In this document: piece after piece, positions 53,107 through 62,500 of the stretch
Numbering within the stretch: position 1 is the stretch's first letter
Layout of the letters: each line of letters opens with the position of its first letter
Assembly (NCBI RefSeq): GCF_900182955.1
Contig: NZ_FXUL01000025.1
Location: 1-64,000 of the forward strand
Origin: Noviherbaspirillum suwonense
GTDB lineage: Bacteria > Pseudomonadota > Gammaproteobacteria > Burkholderiales > Burkholderiaceae_D
Direction of reading: 5' to 3'
DNA length: 64,000 nt
Program-made: the position numbers and the translations under genes
Notes under the pieces: model-generated
Databases searched by the model: none
What the model saw: the letters and a program-made list of their open reading frames with translations, nothing else
What the model was told of the DNA's origin: nothing

Positions 53107-54480
53107 ATGTCATTCATTACCAGCCATCCTGGTCCCGCCCTTGCGCTGCATGCAGTGCTGCTTTCCCACCCGCGGCTGGACGCCGCGGCTGCCGACCTGG
53201 CGACCCGCCTGGCCGGGATTGCGCATGCCGACCGCGTGGCGATCGGCCTGGTCGAAGGCATGCAGGTACGCGTGATCGCGCTGTCGCACGGCGTGACCGT
53301 CGATGCCGGGCAGGAGTTGCCTACGCTGCTCGCCGCTGCCATGGACGAGGCAATCGACCAGGCCGCCAGCATCGCCTGGCCGCAACCGGAAGGACAGCCG
53401 CGCATCGTCGCCGCCCAGCGCGAACTTGCCGGCCGCCACGGCGGCTCCGTGTTCACGGTTCCGCTCGCGGTCGAACAGCGCATGGTGGGCGCCATCACCT
53501 TCGAACGCCACGGCGAAACCCGGTCCGACGCGTTGTCGCTGGCCGACTGCGAGGCGCTGGCGCAATCGCTGGCGCCAGTGCTGCTGCTCCGGCGCGACGG
53601 CGAACGCAGCCTGCGGTCGCATGCGCTGGCCACCCTCAAAAGCACCGTGCGCGGCATCCGCCAGACCGGACCCAGCCGCGCCGCTGCCGCCACGGTGCTG
53701 GCGGGCGCGCTGGCTGTTTTCTTCTTCGTGCCGCTGTCCTACGACGTGACCGCGCCGGTGCGCCTCGAAGGCGCGGTGCAGCGCGCGCTGACCGCGCCGG
53801 ACGACGGCTACCTGCAGCAGGTCAATGTGCGGCCCGGTGATGCGGTCAAGGCGGGACAGGTGCTGGCCGAACTGGGGCAGCAGGATTTGCAGCTCGAACG
53901 CAGCAAGACCGAGAGCGAGCTGGCGCAGCATGAAAGCGGCTACGGCGCGGCGCTGGCGCAGGCCGACCGTTCGATGCTGGTCGCCTACCAGGCCCGCGCC
54001 GAGCAGGCCCGCTCGCGGCTCGACCTGATTGCGCGCCAGATCGCGCGCGCCCGCGTCAGCGCGCCGTTCGACGGCGTCGTCCTCAGCGGCGACCTGACCC
54101 AGTCGCTCGGCACGCCGGTGCAGCGCGGCAGCCCGCTGATGGTGGTGGCGCCGCTCGACCGCTACCGGCTGATCGTCGAGGTCGACGAGCGCGACATCGC
54201 CGATGTGGCGAACGGCGCGGCGGGCCGCATCACGCTGACGGCGCTGCCGGAGCAGGCGTTCCGCTTCCGCACCGAGCGCGTTGCGCCGGTCGCGGTGACG
54301 CGCGAGGGCCGCCATTTCTTCGAGGTGGAAGGCAAGCTCGATGCCGGGTCCGGCGTCCTCCGTCCCGGCCTCGAAGGCGTTGCCCGGATCGCCGCGCCGG
54401 CACGGCCGCTGGCCAGCGCGCTGGGACAGCGGCTGCGAACCTGGCTGCGCATGTCGCTCTGGTCGCTGGGGTGGTGGTGA
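53107..54480 (+). CDS. GAF-like domain fused to an HlyD-type membrane-fusion adaptor
   Basis: A 457-residue inner-membrane protein. Residues ~10-165 form a GAF-like sensory domain (TRLAGIAHADRVAIGLVEGM; SVFTVPLAVEQRMVGAITFE). A single transmembrane helix (AAATVLAGALAVFFFVPLSY, ~192-211) leads to a periplasmic HlyD/barrel-sandwich half: APDDGYLQQVNVRPGDAVKA, a coiled coil at ~265-325, then RARVSAPFDGVVLSGDLTQ and a beta-barrel. A cytoplasmic GAF on an HlyD adaptor is unusual. It is the first gene of the 53.1-64 kb operon and overlaps the next gene by ten bases. I infer a structural or signalling part of an export complex. ATG 53107 lacks a strong ribosome site. Confidence 0.8.
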   Translation: MSFITSHPGPALALHAVLLSHPRLDAAAADLATRLAGIAHADRVAIGLVEGMQVRVIALSHGVTVDAGQELPTLLAAAMDEAIDQAASIAWPQPEGQPRIVAAQRELAGRHGGSVFTVPLAVEQRMVGAITFERHGETRSDALSLADCEALAQSLAPVLLLRRDGERSLRSHALATLKSTVRGIRQTGPSRAAAATVLAGALAVFFFVPLSYDVTAPVRLEGAVQRALTAPDDGYLQQVNVRPGDAVKAGQVLAELGQQDLQLERSKTESELAQHESGYGAALAQADRSMLVAYQARAEQARSRLDLIARQIARARVSAPFDGVVLSGDLTQSLGTPVQRGSPLMVVAPLDRYRLIVEVDERDIADVANGAAGRITLTALPEQAFRFRTERVAPVAVTREGRHFFEVEGKLDAGSGVLRPGLEGVARIAAPARPLASALGQRLRTWLRMSLWSLGWW

Positions 54481-56615
54481 GCGAGCCGCTGCTGAGCGCG
54501 CACTGGTACCGGGTGGCGCACCTGCAGCCGCGGCTGCGTCCGCAGGTGCGGGTACAGCGCCATGCCGAGCGCGGCCAGGTATGGCACCAGCTGGCCGACG
54601 CCGCCAGCGGACGACGGCACCGGATCAACCAGGATGCGTGGCGCTTCGTCGGCTGCCTCGATGGCGAGGTCACGGTCGCCGAGGCGTGGGACGCCGTGCT
54701 GGCGCGCCACGGCGACCGAACGTTGACGCAGGACCAGGCGATCCGCGTGCTGGAACAGCTGAGCAGCGCCGAGCTGCTGCAATGCGATCTTCCGCCCGAC
54801 ATCCATGCGCAGTTCCGGCAGAAGCAGAAGCAGGAGACCCGCCAGCGCTGGCTCGCGATGAATCCGCTGGCGATACGGCTGCCTCTGTTCGACCCGACCC
54901 GCTGGCTCGACCGCTGCGCGCCGGCGCTGCCGCGGCTGTTCAGCCGGCTCGCGCTGCTGGCCTGGCTGGCGGCGCTGCTGCCGGCGTTGCTGATGCTGCC
55001 GTACCACTGGCCCGAACTGAAGGCGTTCGCACTGGGCCACGCGGGCACGCCGCGCTTCCTTGCCATTGCCTGGCTGGCCTACCCGCTCATCAAGGGCCTG
55101 CATGAAGCCGGCCATGCGCTGGCGGTGCGGCGCTGGGGCGGCGCGGTGCGCCAGGTCGGGCTGACCATGTTCCTGCTGGTGCCGGTGCCGTATGTCGACG
55201 CATCGGCCGCGTCGGGATTCACGCAGCGCTCGCACCGGGTCGTGGTCAGCGCGGTCGGCATCATGGTCGAACTGCTGCTGGCGGCGCTGGCGCTGTATTT
55301 ATGGACCGCGATCCAGCCCGGACTGGTGCGGGACATCGCCTTTGTCACGCTGCTGACCGCGGGCCTGTCCACGCTGGCGGTGAATGCCAATCCGCTGCTG
55401 CGCTTCGACGGCTATTTCCTGCTGTGCGACCTTGCCGGCCTGCCCAACCTGGACCAGCGCAGCCGCGCCTGGTGGTCCGGTTTCCTGCACCGGCGCGTGG
55501 CCGGCACCGATGCCGCGCCGATGGCGCTGGCGCCGGGCGAGCGCAAGTGGCTGGTGCTGTATGCGCCGCTGGCGCTGGCATACCGGACCGCGCTCGGCAT
55601 CCAGACCATGCTGTGGGGCGCGGGCAAGTCCGCGCTGCTGGCCGGGCTGCTTGCGGCCGCATTGGCGGCGGCGCTGCTGGCCGGCCCGCTGCGCACCGCC
55701 GGCCGCATCGTGCTGCAGGTGCTGGGCGACGGCGCACGGCCGCGCGCCCGCATCGCCATGCTGGTGGCCGGCGCCGGCCTGCTGCTGGCGCTGGCGGCGT
55801 TGCCCCTGCCCTTCGGCACGTCGGTCAGCGCCGTCGTCTGGCTGCCCGAGCAGGCGCAGGTGCGCGCCGGCACCGCGGGCGTGATCCGCGAGGTGCTGGC
55901 GCGCGACGGCATGACGGTGACTGCCGGCCAGGTGCTGGCGGTGCTGGAAGACCCGGACCTCGGCGACAGCCGCGTGGAAGCGGCCAGCCGCCTGGACGCG
56001 CTGCTGGCCGAGCAGTACAGCCTGCTGCGCAGCGCGCGGGCGCAGGCGCTCGGCCTGGAGCAGGCGATTGCGCATGCGCAGGCCGAACTGGCGCGGCTGG
56101 ATGAAAAGATAGCCGGCCTCGTCATCCGCAGCGGCGTGGCCGGCCGCCTCGCGCTGCGGCGCCAGGACGACCTGCCCGGCGCCTATCTCAAGAAGGGCGC
56201 GCTGCTGGGCCATGTGCTGCCCGACGGCGACGCCACGGTGCGCGCGCTGGTGCCGCATGCCGACGCCGCGCTGGTGCGCGAGCGCAGCCATGCGGTCTCG
56301 GTCTGGCTGGCCGACGGCGGCGGCGCGGTCCCGGCCCGCCTGCTGCGCGACGTGCCGGCGGCGACGCAGACGCTGCCGTCCGATGCGCTGTCGGATCGCA
56401 ACGGCGGGCCGCTGGCAACCGATCCGGCCGACAAGGACAACCTGCGCGCGCTGGAGCCCTACTTCCTGTTCGACGTCGCCTTGCCCGACACTGCAGGCGG
56501 CCGCGCAGGCGCCCGCGCGCAAGTCCACTTCGACTTCGGCCGCGAGCCGCTGGCCTTCCAGTGGGCGCATGCGCTGCGCCAGCTGGCCGTCCGCCAGTTC
56601 GGAAGGGACAGCTGA
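54471..56615 (+). CDS. PqqD-like domain, M50 site-2-protease-like membrane domain and HlyD-like domain fused
   Basis: A 714-residue protein. Residues ~40-100 look like a PqqD-type winged helix (RINQDAWRFVGCLDGEVTVA; LEQLSSAELLQCD), the fold used to bind peptide leaders. An M50 membrane protease domain follows with zinc motif HEAGHA (His211-His215) and NPLLRFDGYFL (Asp313) in the second half, and multiple hydrophobic helices to ~460. The last part (~475-700) is HlyD-like: VRAGTAGVIREVLARDGMTV, a coiled coil, then IRSGVAGRLALRR. It starts at overlapping GTG codons (54471-54479) across the previous stop. Within this operon it may recognise and cleave the exported protein; this is inference. Confidence 0.8.
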   Translation: MVVSEPLLSAHWYRVAHLQPRLRPQVRVQRHAERGQVWHQLADAASGRRHRINQDAWRFVGCLDGEVTVAEAWDAVLARHGDRTLTQDQAIRVLEQLSSAELLQCDLPPDIHAQFRQKQKQETRQRWLAMNPLAIRLPLFDPTRWLDRCAPALPRLFSRLALLAWLAALLPALLMLPYHWPELKAFALGHAGTPRFLAIAWLAYPLIKGLHEAGHALAVRRWGGAVRQVGLTMFLLVPVPYVDASAASGFTQRSHRVVVSAVGIMVELLLAALALYLWTAIQPGLVRDIAFVTLLTAGLSTLAVNANPLLRFDGYFLLCDLAGLPNLDQRSRAWWSGFLHRRVAGTDAAPMALAPGERKWLVLYAPLALAYRTALGIQTMLWGAGKSALLAGLLAAALAAALLAGPLRTAGRIVLQVLGDGARPRARIAMLVAGAGLLLALAALPLPFGTSVSAVVWLPEQAQVRAGTAGVIREVLARDGMTVTAGQVLAVLEDPDLGDSRVEAASRLDALLAEQYSLLRSARAQALGLEQAIAHAQAELARLDEKIAGLVIRSGVAGRLALRRQDDLPGAYLKKGALLGHVLPDGDATVRALVPHADAALVRERSHAVSVWLADGGGAVPARLLRDVPAATQTLPSDALSDRNGGPLATDPADKDNLRALEPYFLFDVALPDTAGGRAGARAQVHFDFGREPLAFQWAHALRQLAVRQFGRDS

Positions 56616-56616
56616 C

Positions 56617-58545
56617 GTGAAACCCATCCATTTGCCGCCCATGCCAGGCCTGTGCTTCGGCGACTATCCGCAGCGCCTGGCGCAGCCTGCTGCCAGGCCG
56701 GGCGGCGCGTGGCTGATGTCGCGACTGGCGCGCCTGCGCGGCGGACCGGCGCGGATGAACAGCTTCGTCGCCTCGGTGCGCCGTCACGAAGCCCGCTTCG
56801 GGGCAATGGCGGAGGCCGCACGCGCGGCGCAGCTGCAGTCGCTGCGCGCACAGACGGCGCGCGACGGGCTGGGCGATGCGCTGCTCGCGCCGGTGCTGGC
56901 CCTGGTCTCGCTGGCCTGCGCCCGCACGCTGGGGCTGACGCCGCACGACACCCAGCTGGCGGCGGCCCACATTCTGCTCAACCGCCAGCTCGCCGAGATG
57001 GCGACCGGCGAAGGCAAGACCCTGGCCGCCGGCATCGCCGCGCTGGCTGCCGCCCTGGCCGGCGTGCCGGTCCACGTGCTGACTGCCAACGACTACCTGG
57101 TCGGACGCGATGCGGCGATGCTCCGCCCGCTGGCGGCCATGCTGGGCCTGTCGGTCGGCGCGGTGACCCAGCCGATGGACCAGGCCGCGCGGCAGGCGGC
57201 CTACCGCTGCGACATTGCCTACTGCACCGCGCGCGAACTGGTGTTCGACTACCTGCGCGACGGCCTGCTGCAGCGGCGCGGCGCGGGCTCGGGCCGGCTG
57301 CTGCGCGGCCTGTGCATGGCCATCGTCGACGAAGCCGACGCGATCCTGATCGACGAGGCGCGCATTCCGCTGGTGCTGTCGCAGCAGCAGCCGGCCGACC
57401 CGCGCGAACTGCAGGCGCTGGCGCTCGCATGGCGGCTGTCTGCGGAGCTGGAAGGCGGCCGGGATTTCCGGCAGGACGGCGCGCGCGGCATCGTGCTCGG
57501 CAGCGCCGGGCGTACGCGGCTGCGAACGCTCGCCGGCAGCGCGCCACCCTGGCTGGCGGCGCGGCGCGGCGAAGACCTGGTGCGGCTGGCGCTGACCGCG
57601 CGCCACCTGCTGCTCAAGGGCGTGCATTACCACGTCCGCGACCGCAGGGTCTGCCTGATCGACGAGACCACCGGGCGCAATGCGGAAGGACGCAGCTGGT
57701 CTGGCGGCCTGCAGCAGATGGTGGAGTTCAAAGAGGGATGCGAGCTGACCCCGCCGGCGGCCAGCTGCATGCAGATCACCTACCAGCGCTTCTTCCCGCG
57801 CTACCTGTGGCTGTGCGGCATGAGCGGCACGCTGGCCGAGTCCCGCGGCGAGCTGTGCGCCAGCTATGGGCTGGTGGTGCAGCGGGTGCCGCTGCACCGC
57901 CCTGCCCGCCGTACGCTGCTGCAACCCGGCGTGTTCGCGAGCGCCGATGCGCAGTGGCGTGCGGTGGCGGCGAAAGCGGCGGCGCTGCGCAGCGCCGGGA
58001 GACCGGTGCTGATCGGCACCGACACGGTGGCGGATTCGGAAGCGCTGTCGCAGGCGCTGTCGGCGGCCGGCCTGCCGCATGCGGTGCTCAACGCCCGCTG
58101 CGACCGGCATGAGGCCGCGGTGGTGGCCGCCGCCGGCGCGGCCGGCGCCATCACGGTTGCGACCAGCATGGCCGGCCGCGGCACCGACATCGCGCTGCCG
58201 CCGGACGTGTCGGCGCGCGGCGGCCTGCACGTGATCTGCTGCCAGCAGAACAGCTCGCCGCGCATGGACCGCCAGCTGATCGGCCGCTGTGCCCGCCAGG
58301 GCGAACCGGGCAGCGCAGAGCGCGCGATTGCGCTCGACGGCAGGCTGCTGGCGAAGCAGCCGCTGGCGGCGGCGCTGCGCCGGCTGGCGGGAGCCAGCGG
58401 CTGGCATGCGCGCTGGGCGGCGCGGCTGGCGCTGCAGGCCGCCCAGTCGGCTGCGCAGCGCCGTGACCGCCGCGAACGCCGGCTGCTATTGCAACGAGAC
58501 ACCGAACTGGCTGGCTGGCTGAGTTTCAGCGGCCCGGCCGAATAA
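56617..58545 (+). CDS. SecA-like ATPase lacking most of the C-terminal translocase domains
   Basis: A 642-residue SecA homologue. Walker A AEMATGEGKT (128-135), DEAD-box VDEADAILIDEARIPLVLS (237-255), DETTGRNAEGRSWSGGLQQM (349-368), CGMSGTLAE, ATSMAGRGTDIAL (515-527) and RQLIGRCARQGEPGS (552-566) are all present, so both motor domains and a short preprotein cross-linking region are intact. E. coli SecA has about 320 residues after its RGRSGRQG motif; here there are about 80. The helical scaffold, two-helix finger, wing and zinc-binding tail are therefore largely missing. It starts at GTG 56617, one base after the previous stop, with GGAAGGGA upstream. It is encoded in the adhesin export operon, not beside secY genes. 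Confidence 0.85.
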   Translation: MKPIHLPPMPGLCFGDYPQRLAQPAARPGGAWLMSRLARLRGGPARMNSFVASVRRHEARFGAMAEAARAAQLQSLRAQTARDGLGDALLAPVLALVSLACARTLGLTPHDTQLAAAHILLNRQLAEMATGEGKTLAAGIAALAAALAGVPVHVLTANDYLVGRDAAMLRPLAAMLGLSVGAVTQPMDQAARQAAYRCDIAYCTARELVFDYLRDGLLQRRGAGSGRLLRGLCMAIVDEADAILIDEARIPLVLSQQQPADPRELQALALAWRLSAELEGGRDFRQDGARGIVLGSAGRTRLRTLAGSAPPWLAARRGEDLVRLALTARHLLLKGVHYHVRDRRVCLIDETTGRNAEGRSWSGGLQQMVEFKEGCELTPPAASCMQITYQRFFPRYLWLCGMSGTLAESRGELCASYGLVVQRVPLHRPARRTLLQPGVFASADAQWRAVAAKAAALRSAGRPVLIGTDTVADSEALSQALSAAGLPHAVLNARCDRHEAAVVAAAGAAGAITVATSMAGRGTDIALPPDVSARGGLHVICCQQNSSPRMDRQLIGRCARQGEPGSAERAIALDGRLLAKQPLAAALRRLAGASGWHARWAARLALQAAQSAAQRRDRRERRLLLQRDTELAGWLSFSGPAE

Positions 58546-58554
58546 GGACAGGAC

Positions 58555-59502
58555 ATGATGATCAAGACTGCTTACTTTCAAATGAACGCCGCCGCCTGCG
58601 CAGCGCTGCTGGCGACCTTCGGCCAGGCGCATGCCGCGGGCGCGGTCGGCTGCCTGATCGAGCCGGAACGGGTGGCCGACCTCGGCACCCCGACCGCCGG
58701 CGTGATCCGCTCGATGATGGTCGAGCGCGGCGACCGCGTGCGGCGCGGGCAGGTGATCGCGGTGCTGCAGGACGACATCGAACGGGCCTCGGTGGATGTC
58801 GCCCAGACCCGGGCGCAGGCCGACGCCGAAGTGCGGGCCGCGCTTGCCGGCCTCGACCTGGCGCAGCAGAAGCGCGACCGCTCGCACGACCTGCACGGCC
58901 GCGGCTTCATCTCGGCGCAGGCGCTCGAGCAAAGCCTGGCCGAGACCCGCGTCGCCGAGGAGAAGCTGCTGCAGGCGCGGGAGCAGAAACGCTCGCTGGA
59001 AAAGGAATCGGCGCTGGCCCGGGTGCGCCTGGGCGAGCGCACCATCCGCAGCCCGATCGACGGCGTGATCGTCGAGCGCTATTTCACGTCGGGCGAACGC
59101 GTCGAGGAAAAGCCGATGGTGCGGGTCGCGCGGGTCGACCCGCTGCGGGTCGAGGTGATCCTGCCGAGTTCGATGTACGGCAGCGTCGGGGCCGGCAGCA
59201 GCGGCCGCGTGACGACCGACCTGCCGGGGATGGCGCCGGTGCCGGCCACCGTGTCGCTGGTGGACAAGGTGCTGGATGCGGCCAGCGGCACGTTCCGCGT
59301 GCGCATGCTGCTGCCGAATCCCGACGGCCGCATCCCCGCCGGCCTGCGATGCAAGGTCGAGTTCAATGCGCCGGCGCTGACGGCGACCAAGCCGGCCGCG
59401 CTGCCCGCCTCGGCGCCCGCAAGCGCCAAGCCCGCCCTCAGGATGGACTTCCGCGGCATGACGATGCTGAATCCCGCGCCGCCCGGCAGCCGGCGGATGT
59501 AA
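58555..59502 (+). CDS. HlyD/RND-type periplasmic adaptor protein
   Basis: A 315-residue adaptor. Signal peptide MNAAACAALLATFGQAHAA to about residue 28, then LGTPTAGVIRSMMVERGDRV with RRGQVIAVLQ (lipoyl half), a coiled coil ~85-160, the second lipoyl half TIRSPIDGVIVERYFTSGER and a beta-barrel. A Pro/Ala-rich C-terminal tail (AALPASAPASAKPAL) is added. It lacks an N-terminal transmembrane helix, so it is periplasmic. With the two HlyD-bearing membrane proteins upstream it makes three adaptor modules in one operon and would span the periplasm. No outer-membrane channel gene is seen before the window ends. ATG 58555 follows AATAAGGACAGGAC. Confidence 0.85.
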   Translation: MMIKTAYFQMNAAACAALLATFGQAHAAGAVGCLIEPERVADLGTPTAGVIRSMMVERGDRVRRGQVIAVLQDDIERASVDVAQTRAQADAEVRAALAGLDLAQQKRDRSHDLHGRGFISAQALEQSLAETRVAEEKLLQAREQKRSLEKESALARVRLGERTIRSPIDGVIVERYFTSGERVEEKPMVRVARVDPLRVEVILPSSMYGSVGAGSSGRVTTDLPGMAPVPATVSLVDKVLDAASGTFRVRMLLPNPDGRIPAGLRCKVEFNAPALTATKPAALPASAPASAKPALRMDFRGMTMLNPAPPGSRRM

Positions 59503-59516
59503 GGCCGACCGCCCCG

Positions 59517-62500
59517 ATGAAAACCTCCCGCCACGGCCATGCCGCAGCAGCCGGCCTGCTTGCGCCCGTCGCCCGCATTGCGCGCGCCTGGTCCGCATGG
59601 CGCGCGCGGCCAGGGCACGCACGGCCGGCGCCGCTGGTCGAGGAACTGGAGGCCCGGCTGCTCTACTCGGCCGACCCGGCGGGCGTCGGCCTGGCGCTGG
59701 CCGGCGCGGTCGTCGAGCAGCGGCTGGTCGATGTCAGCGGCGCATTCATCGAGCCCGCGACCGTCGCGCACCAAGGCCGCGAACTGCTGATCGTCGCGGC
59801 CGGCATCGCCGACAGCCGGACGCTGCTCGACGGCCTGGCCCGCGACGGCCGCGCAATCGACGTGCTCGAACTGGACCCGGCGCAAGACAGCCTGGACCAG
59901 ATCAGCGCCGCGCTGGCCGGCCGCCATGACCTGACGGCCATCCACGTCCTGTCGCACGGCGCCAGCGGCGCGCTGCAGCTGGGCGCGGGCGGCGACACGC
60001 TGGACGCCGCCACCCTCGCCGCGCGGGGCGCCGAGATCGGGCGCTGGGGCGACGCGCTGCAGGCGGGCGGCGACATCCTGCTGTATGGCTGCGACGTGGC
60101 GGCCGGCGACGCCGGCGCGGCCTTCGTGCGCCAGCTGTCGGCGCTGATGGGCGCGGACGTCGCCGCCAGCGACAACCTGACCGGCGACCGTGCGCTGCAT
60201 GGCGACTGGACCCTGGAGTTCAGCACCGGGCGCATCGACAGCGCCGCCGCGTTCACCGCAGAGGCCCAGGCGCAATGGCACGGCGCGCTGGAAATCCCGG
60301 TCAACTCAGTGACCAGGGACAAGCAGCACCAGGCGGCCGTCGCGGTGGCGCCAACGGGCAGCTTTGTCGTCACCTGGACGGCCGACAAGGACCAGGATGG
60401 CAACAATACCGGCGTATTCGCACGGCGCTTCGACGCCACGGGTACGCCGCTCGGCGGCGAGATCCAGGTCAACACCGCTTTCAACGACCGTCAGGAAACG
60501 CCCACCGTCGGCATTGCCGCCGACGGCAGCTTCGTCGTGGCCTGGGCCAGCCGCAGCCAGAAGGACGGCGACACCGACGGCTGGTCGGTCAGGGCGCAGC
60601 GCTTCACCGACCAGGGCCAGAAGGCAGGCGAGGAATTCCTGGTCAACCAGACCACGGCCAAGGACCAGTGGCAGCCGTCGATCTCCGTGGCGGCCGACGG
60701 CCAGTTCGTGATCGCCTGGACCAACTCGACCGCCAACGACATCTTTGTCCGGCATTACGACAAGTCGGGCAATCCGCTGCGCGGCGAAGTGCTTGCCAGC
60801 GGCGTCAATGGCGCCGGCAGCCAGACGGTGCCATCGGTGGCAATTGCCGCCGACGGCAGCTACGTCGTCGCCTGGCAGTCCGACAGCGGCGGCACCGCGA
60901 AGTCGATCTATGCGCAGCGCTTCAATGCCGACGACACGCTGCGCGGCACAGGCTTCCGGGTCAACACCTATGACGCCGACGACCAGACCCAGCCCAGCGT
61001 CGCCATGAGCGGCGCCGGCGCCTTCCTCATCGCCTGGACCAGCGCCAAGCAGGACGGGGATGGCAACGGCGTCTATGCCCAGCGCTACGGCACGGACGGC
61101 GTTCGCGCCGGCGGCGAGTTCCGCGTCAATACCACGACCGCCAAGGACCAGAAGGGCGCCACCGCCGCGATGGACGCGGGCGGCAATTTCGTCATCGCAT
61201 GGACCAGCGCGGGTGAGGACAACGGCGCCGGCACCGGCGTCTATGCGCAGCGCTACAGCGCCGACGGCGCGGCGCTCGGCGGCGTTTTCCTTGTCAATAG
61301 CACCACCGCAGGAAACCAGGCCGCTCCTGCGGCGGCGATGAATGGCGGCGGCACCCTGGTCGTCGGCTGGGAAGGCGCCGGCCTGGGCGACGGCGACGGC
61401 GTCTTCGCCGCGCTGTACAACGCGTCCAACGCGCCCCCCGGCGCCAGTCCCGACGCGCTCAGCCTGCCGCAGGGCGGCCAAGCGGACACATCGGCGGCGG
61501 CGGGCGTCCTGGCCAACGACCTCGACCCGGACAGCACGGGGATGCTGGTCGTGGACGCGGTGCTGTCGCCGGTTGACGGCAGCGTGCTTGCCGTCACCGC
61601 CGGCGGCGTCAGCGTCGCCGGCATCTACGGCACGCTGCTCATCCGGAGCGACGGCAGCTATGTTTACACCGCCGACACGGACGCGGCCAGGGCGCTGGCG
61701 GCGGAAAAGCCCGGCATCGATGTCTTCACCTACATCATCCGCGACAACGACAATGCGAACGCGTCGTCCACGCTCACGGTCACCGTCACCGGCGTGAACG
61801 ATGCGCCGGCCGCCGGCAACGACAATTACGCCGTGGAACGGACCGGCAGGCTGGACGTGCCGGCCGCCGGCGTGCTGGCCAACGATACTGACGTCGACCG
61901 CAATCCGGCCGACCGGCTGACCGTCGTGTCCGTCAACGGCGCGACGGCATCGGTCGGCGCCAGCCTGCCGACAACTTATGGAACCTTGCGGCTGGACGCC
62001 GACGGCACGCTGAGCTACGTGCCGAATGCGCTGAATACCGCGCTGCAAAGCCTGCTGGCGCTCGGCCCGGTCGTCGAGACATTCAGCTACGAAGTCTCCG
62101 ATGGCACGAGCACCAGCAGCGCCACGATCCGCATCACGATATTGGGCAAGAACTTCGCGCCGGTCGCCAACGACGACAGCGGCGCGAACTACACGCTGCA
62201 GCAGGGCGGCAGCCTTGCCGTCGGCGCGGCGACCGGCGTGCTGAAAAATGACACCGATCCCGACGGCACCGCACTGACCGCGCATCTGGTCAGCGGACCG
62301 CTGCATGGCGTGCTCGGCTTCAACGCCGATGGCTCCTTCGTCTACACGCCGGACGCGAATTATTACGGCACCGACAGCTTCCGCTACCGCGCCAGCGACG
62401 GCTCGCTCGACTCGACCGATGCGACCGTCACGCTGACGATCATGCATGTCAACCATGCCCCATTGGCCGCTGACGACCATGCCACGGTAACCGCCAGCGG

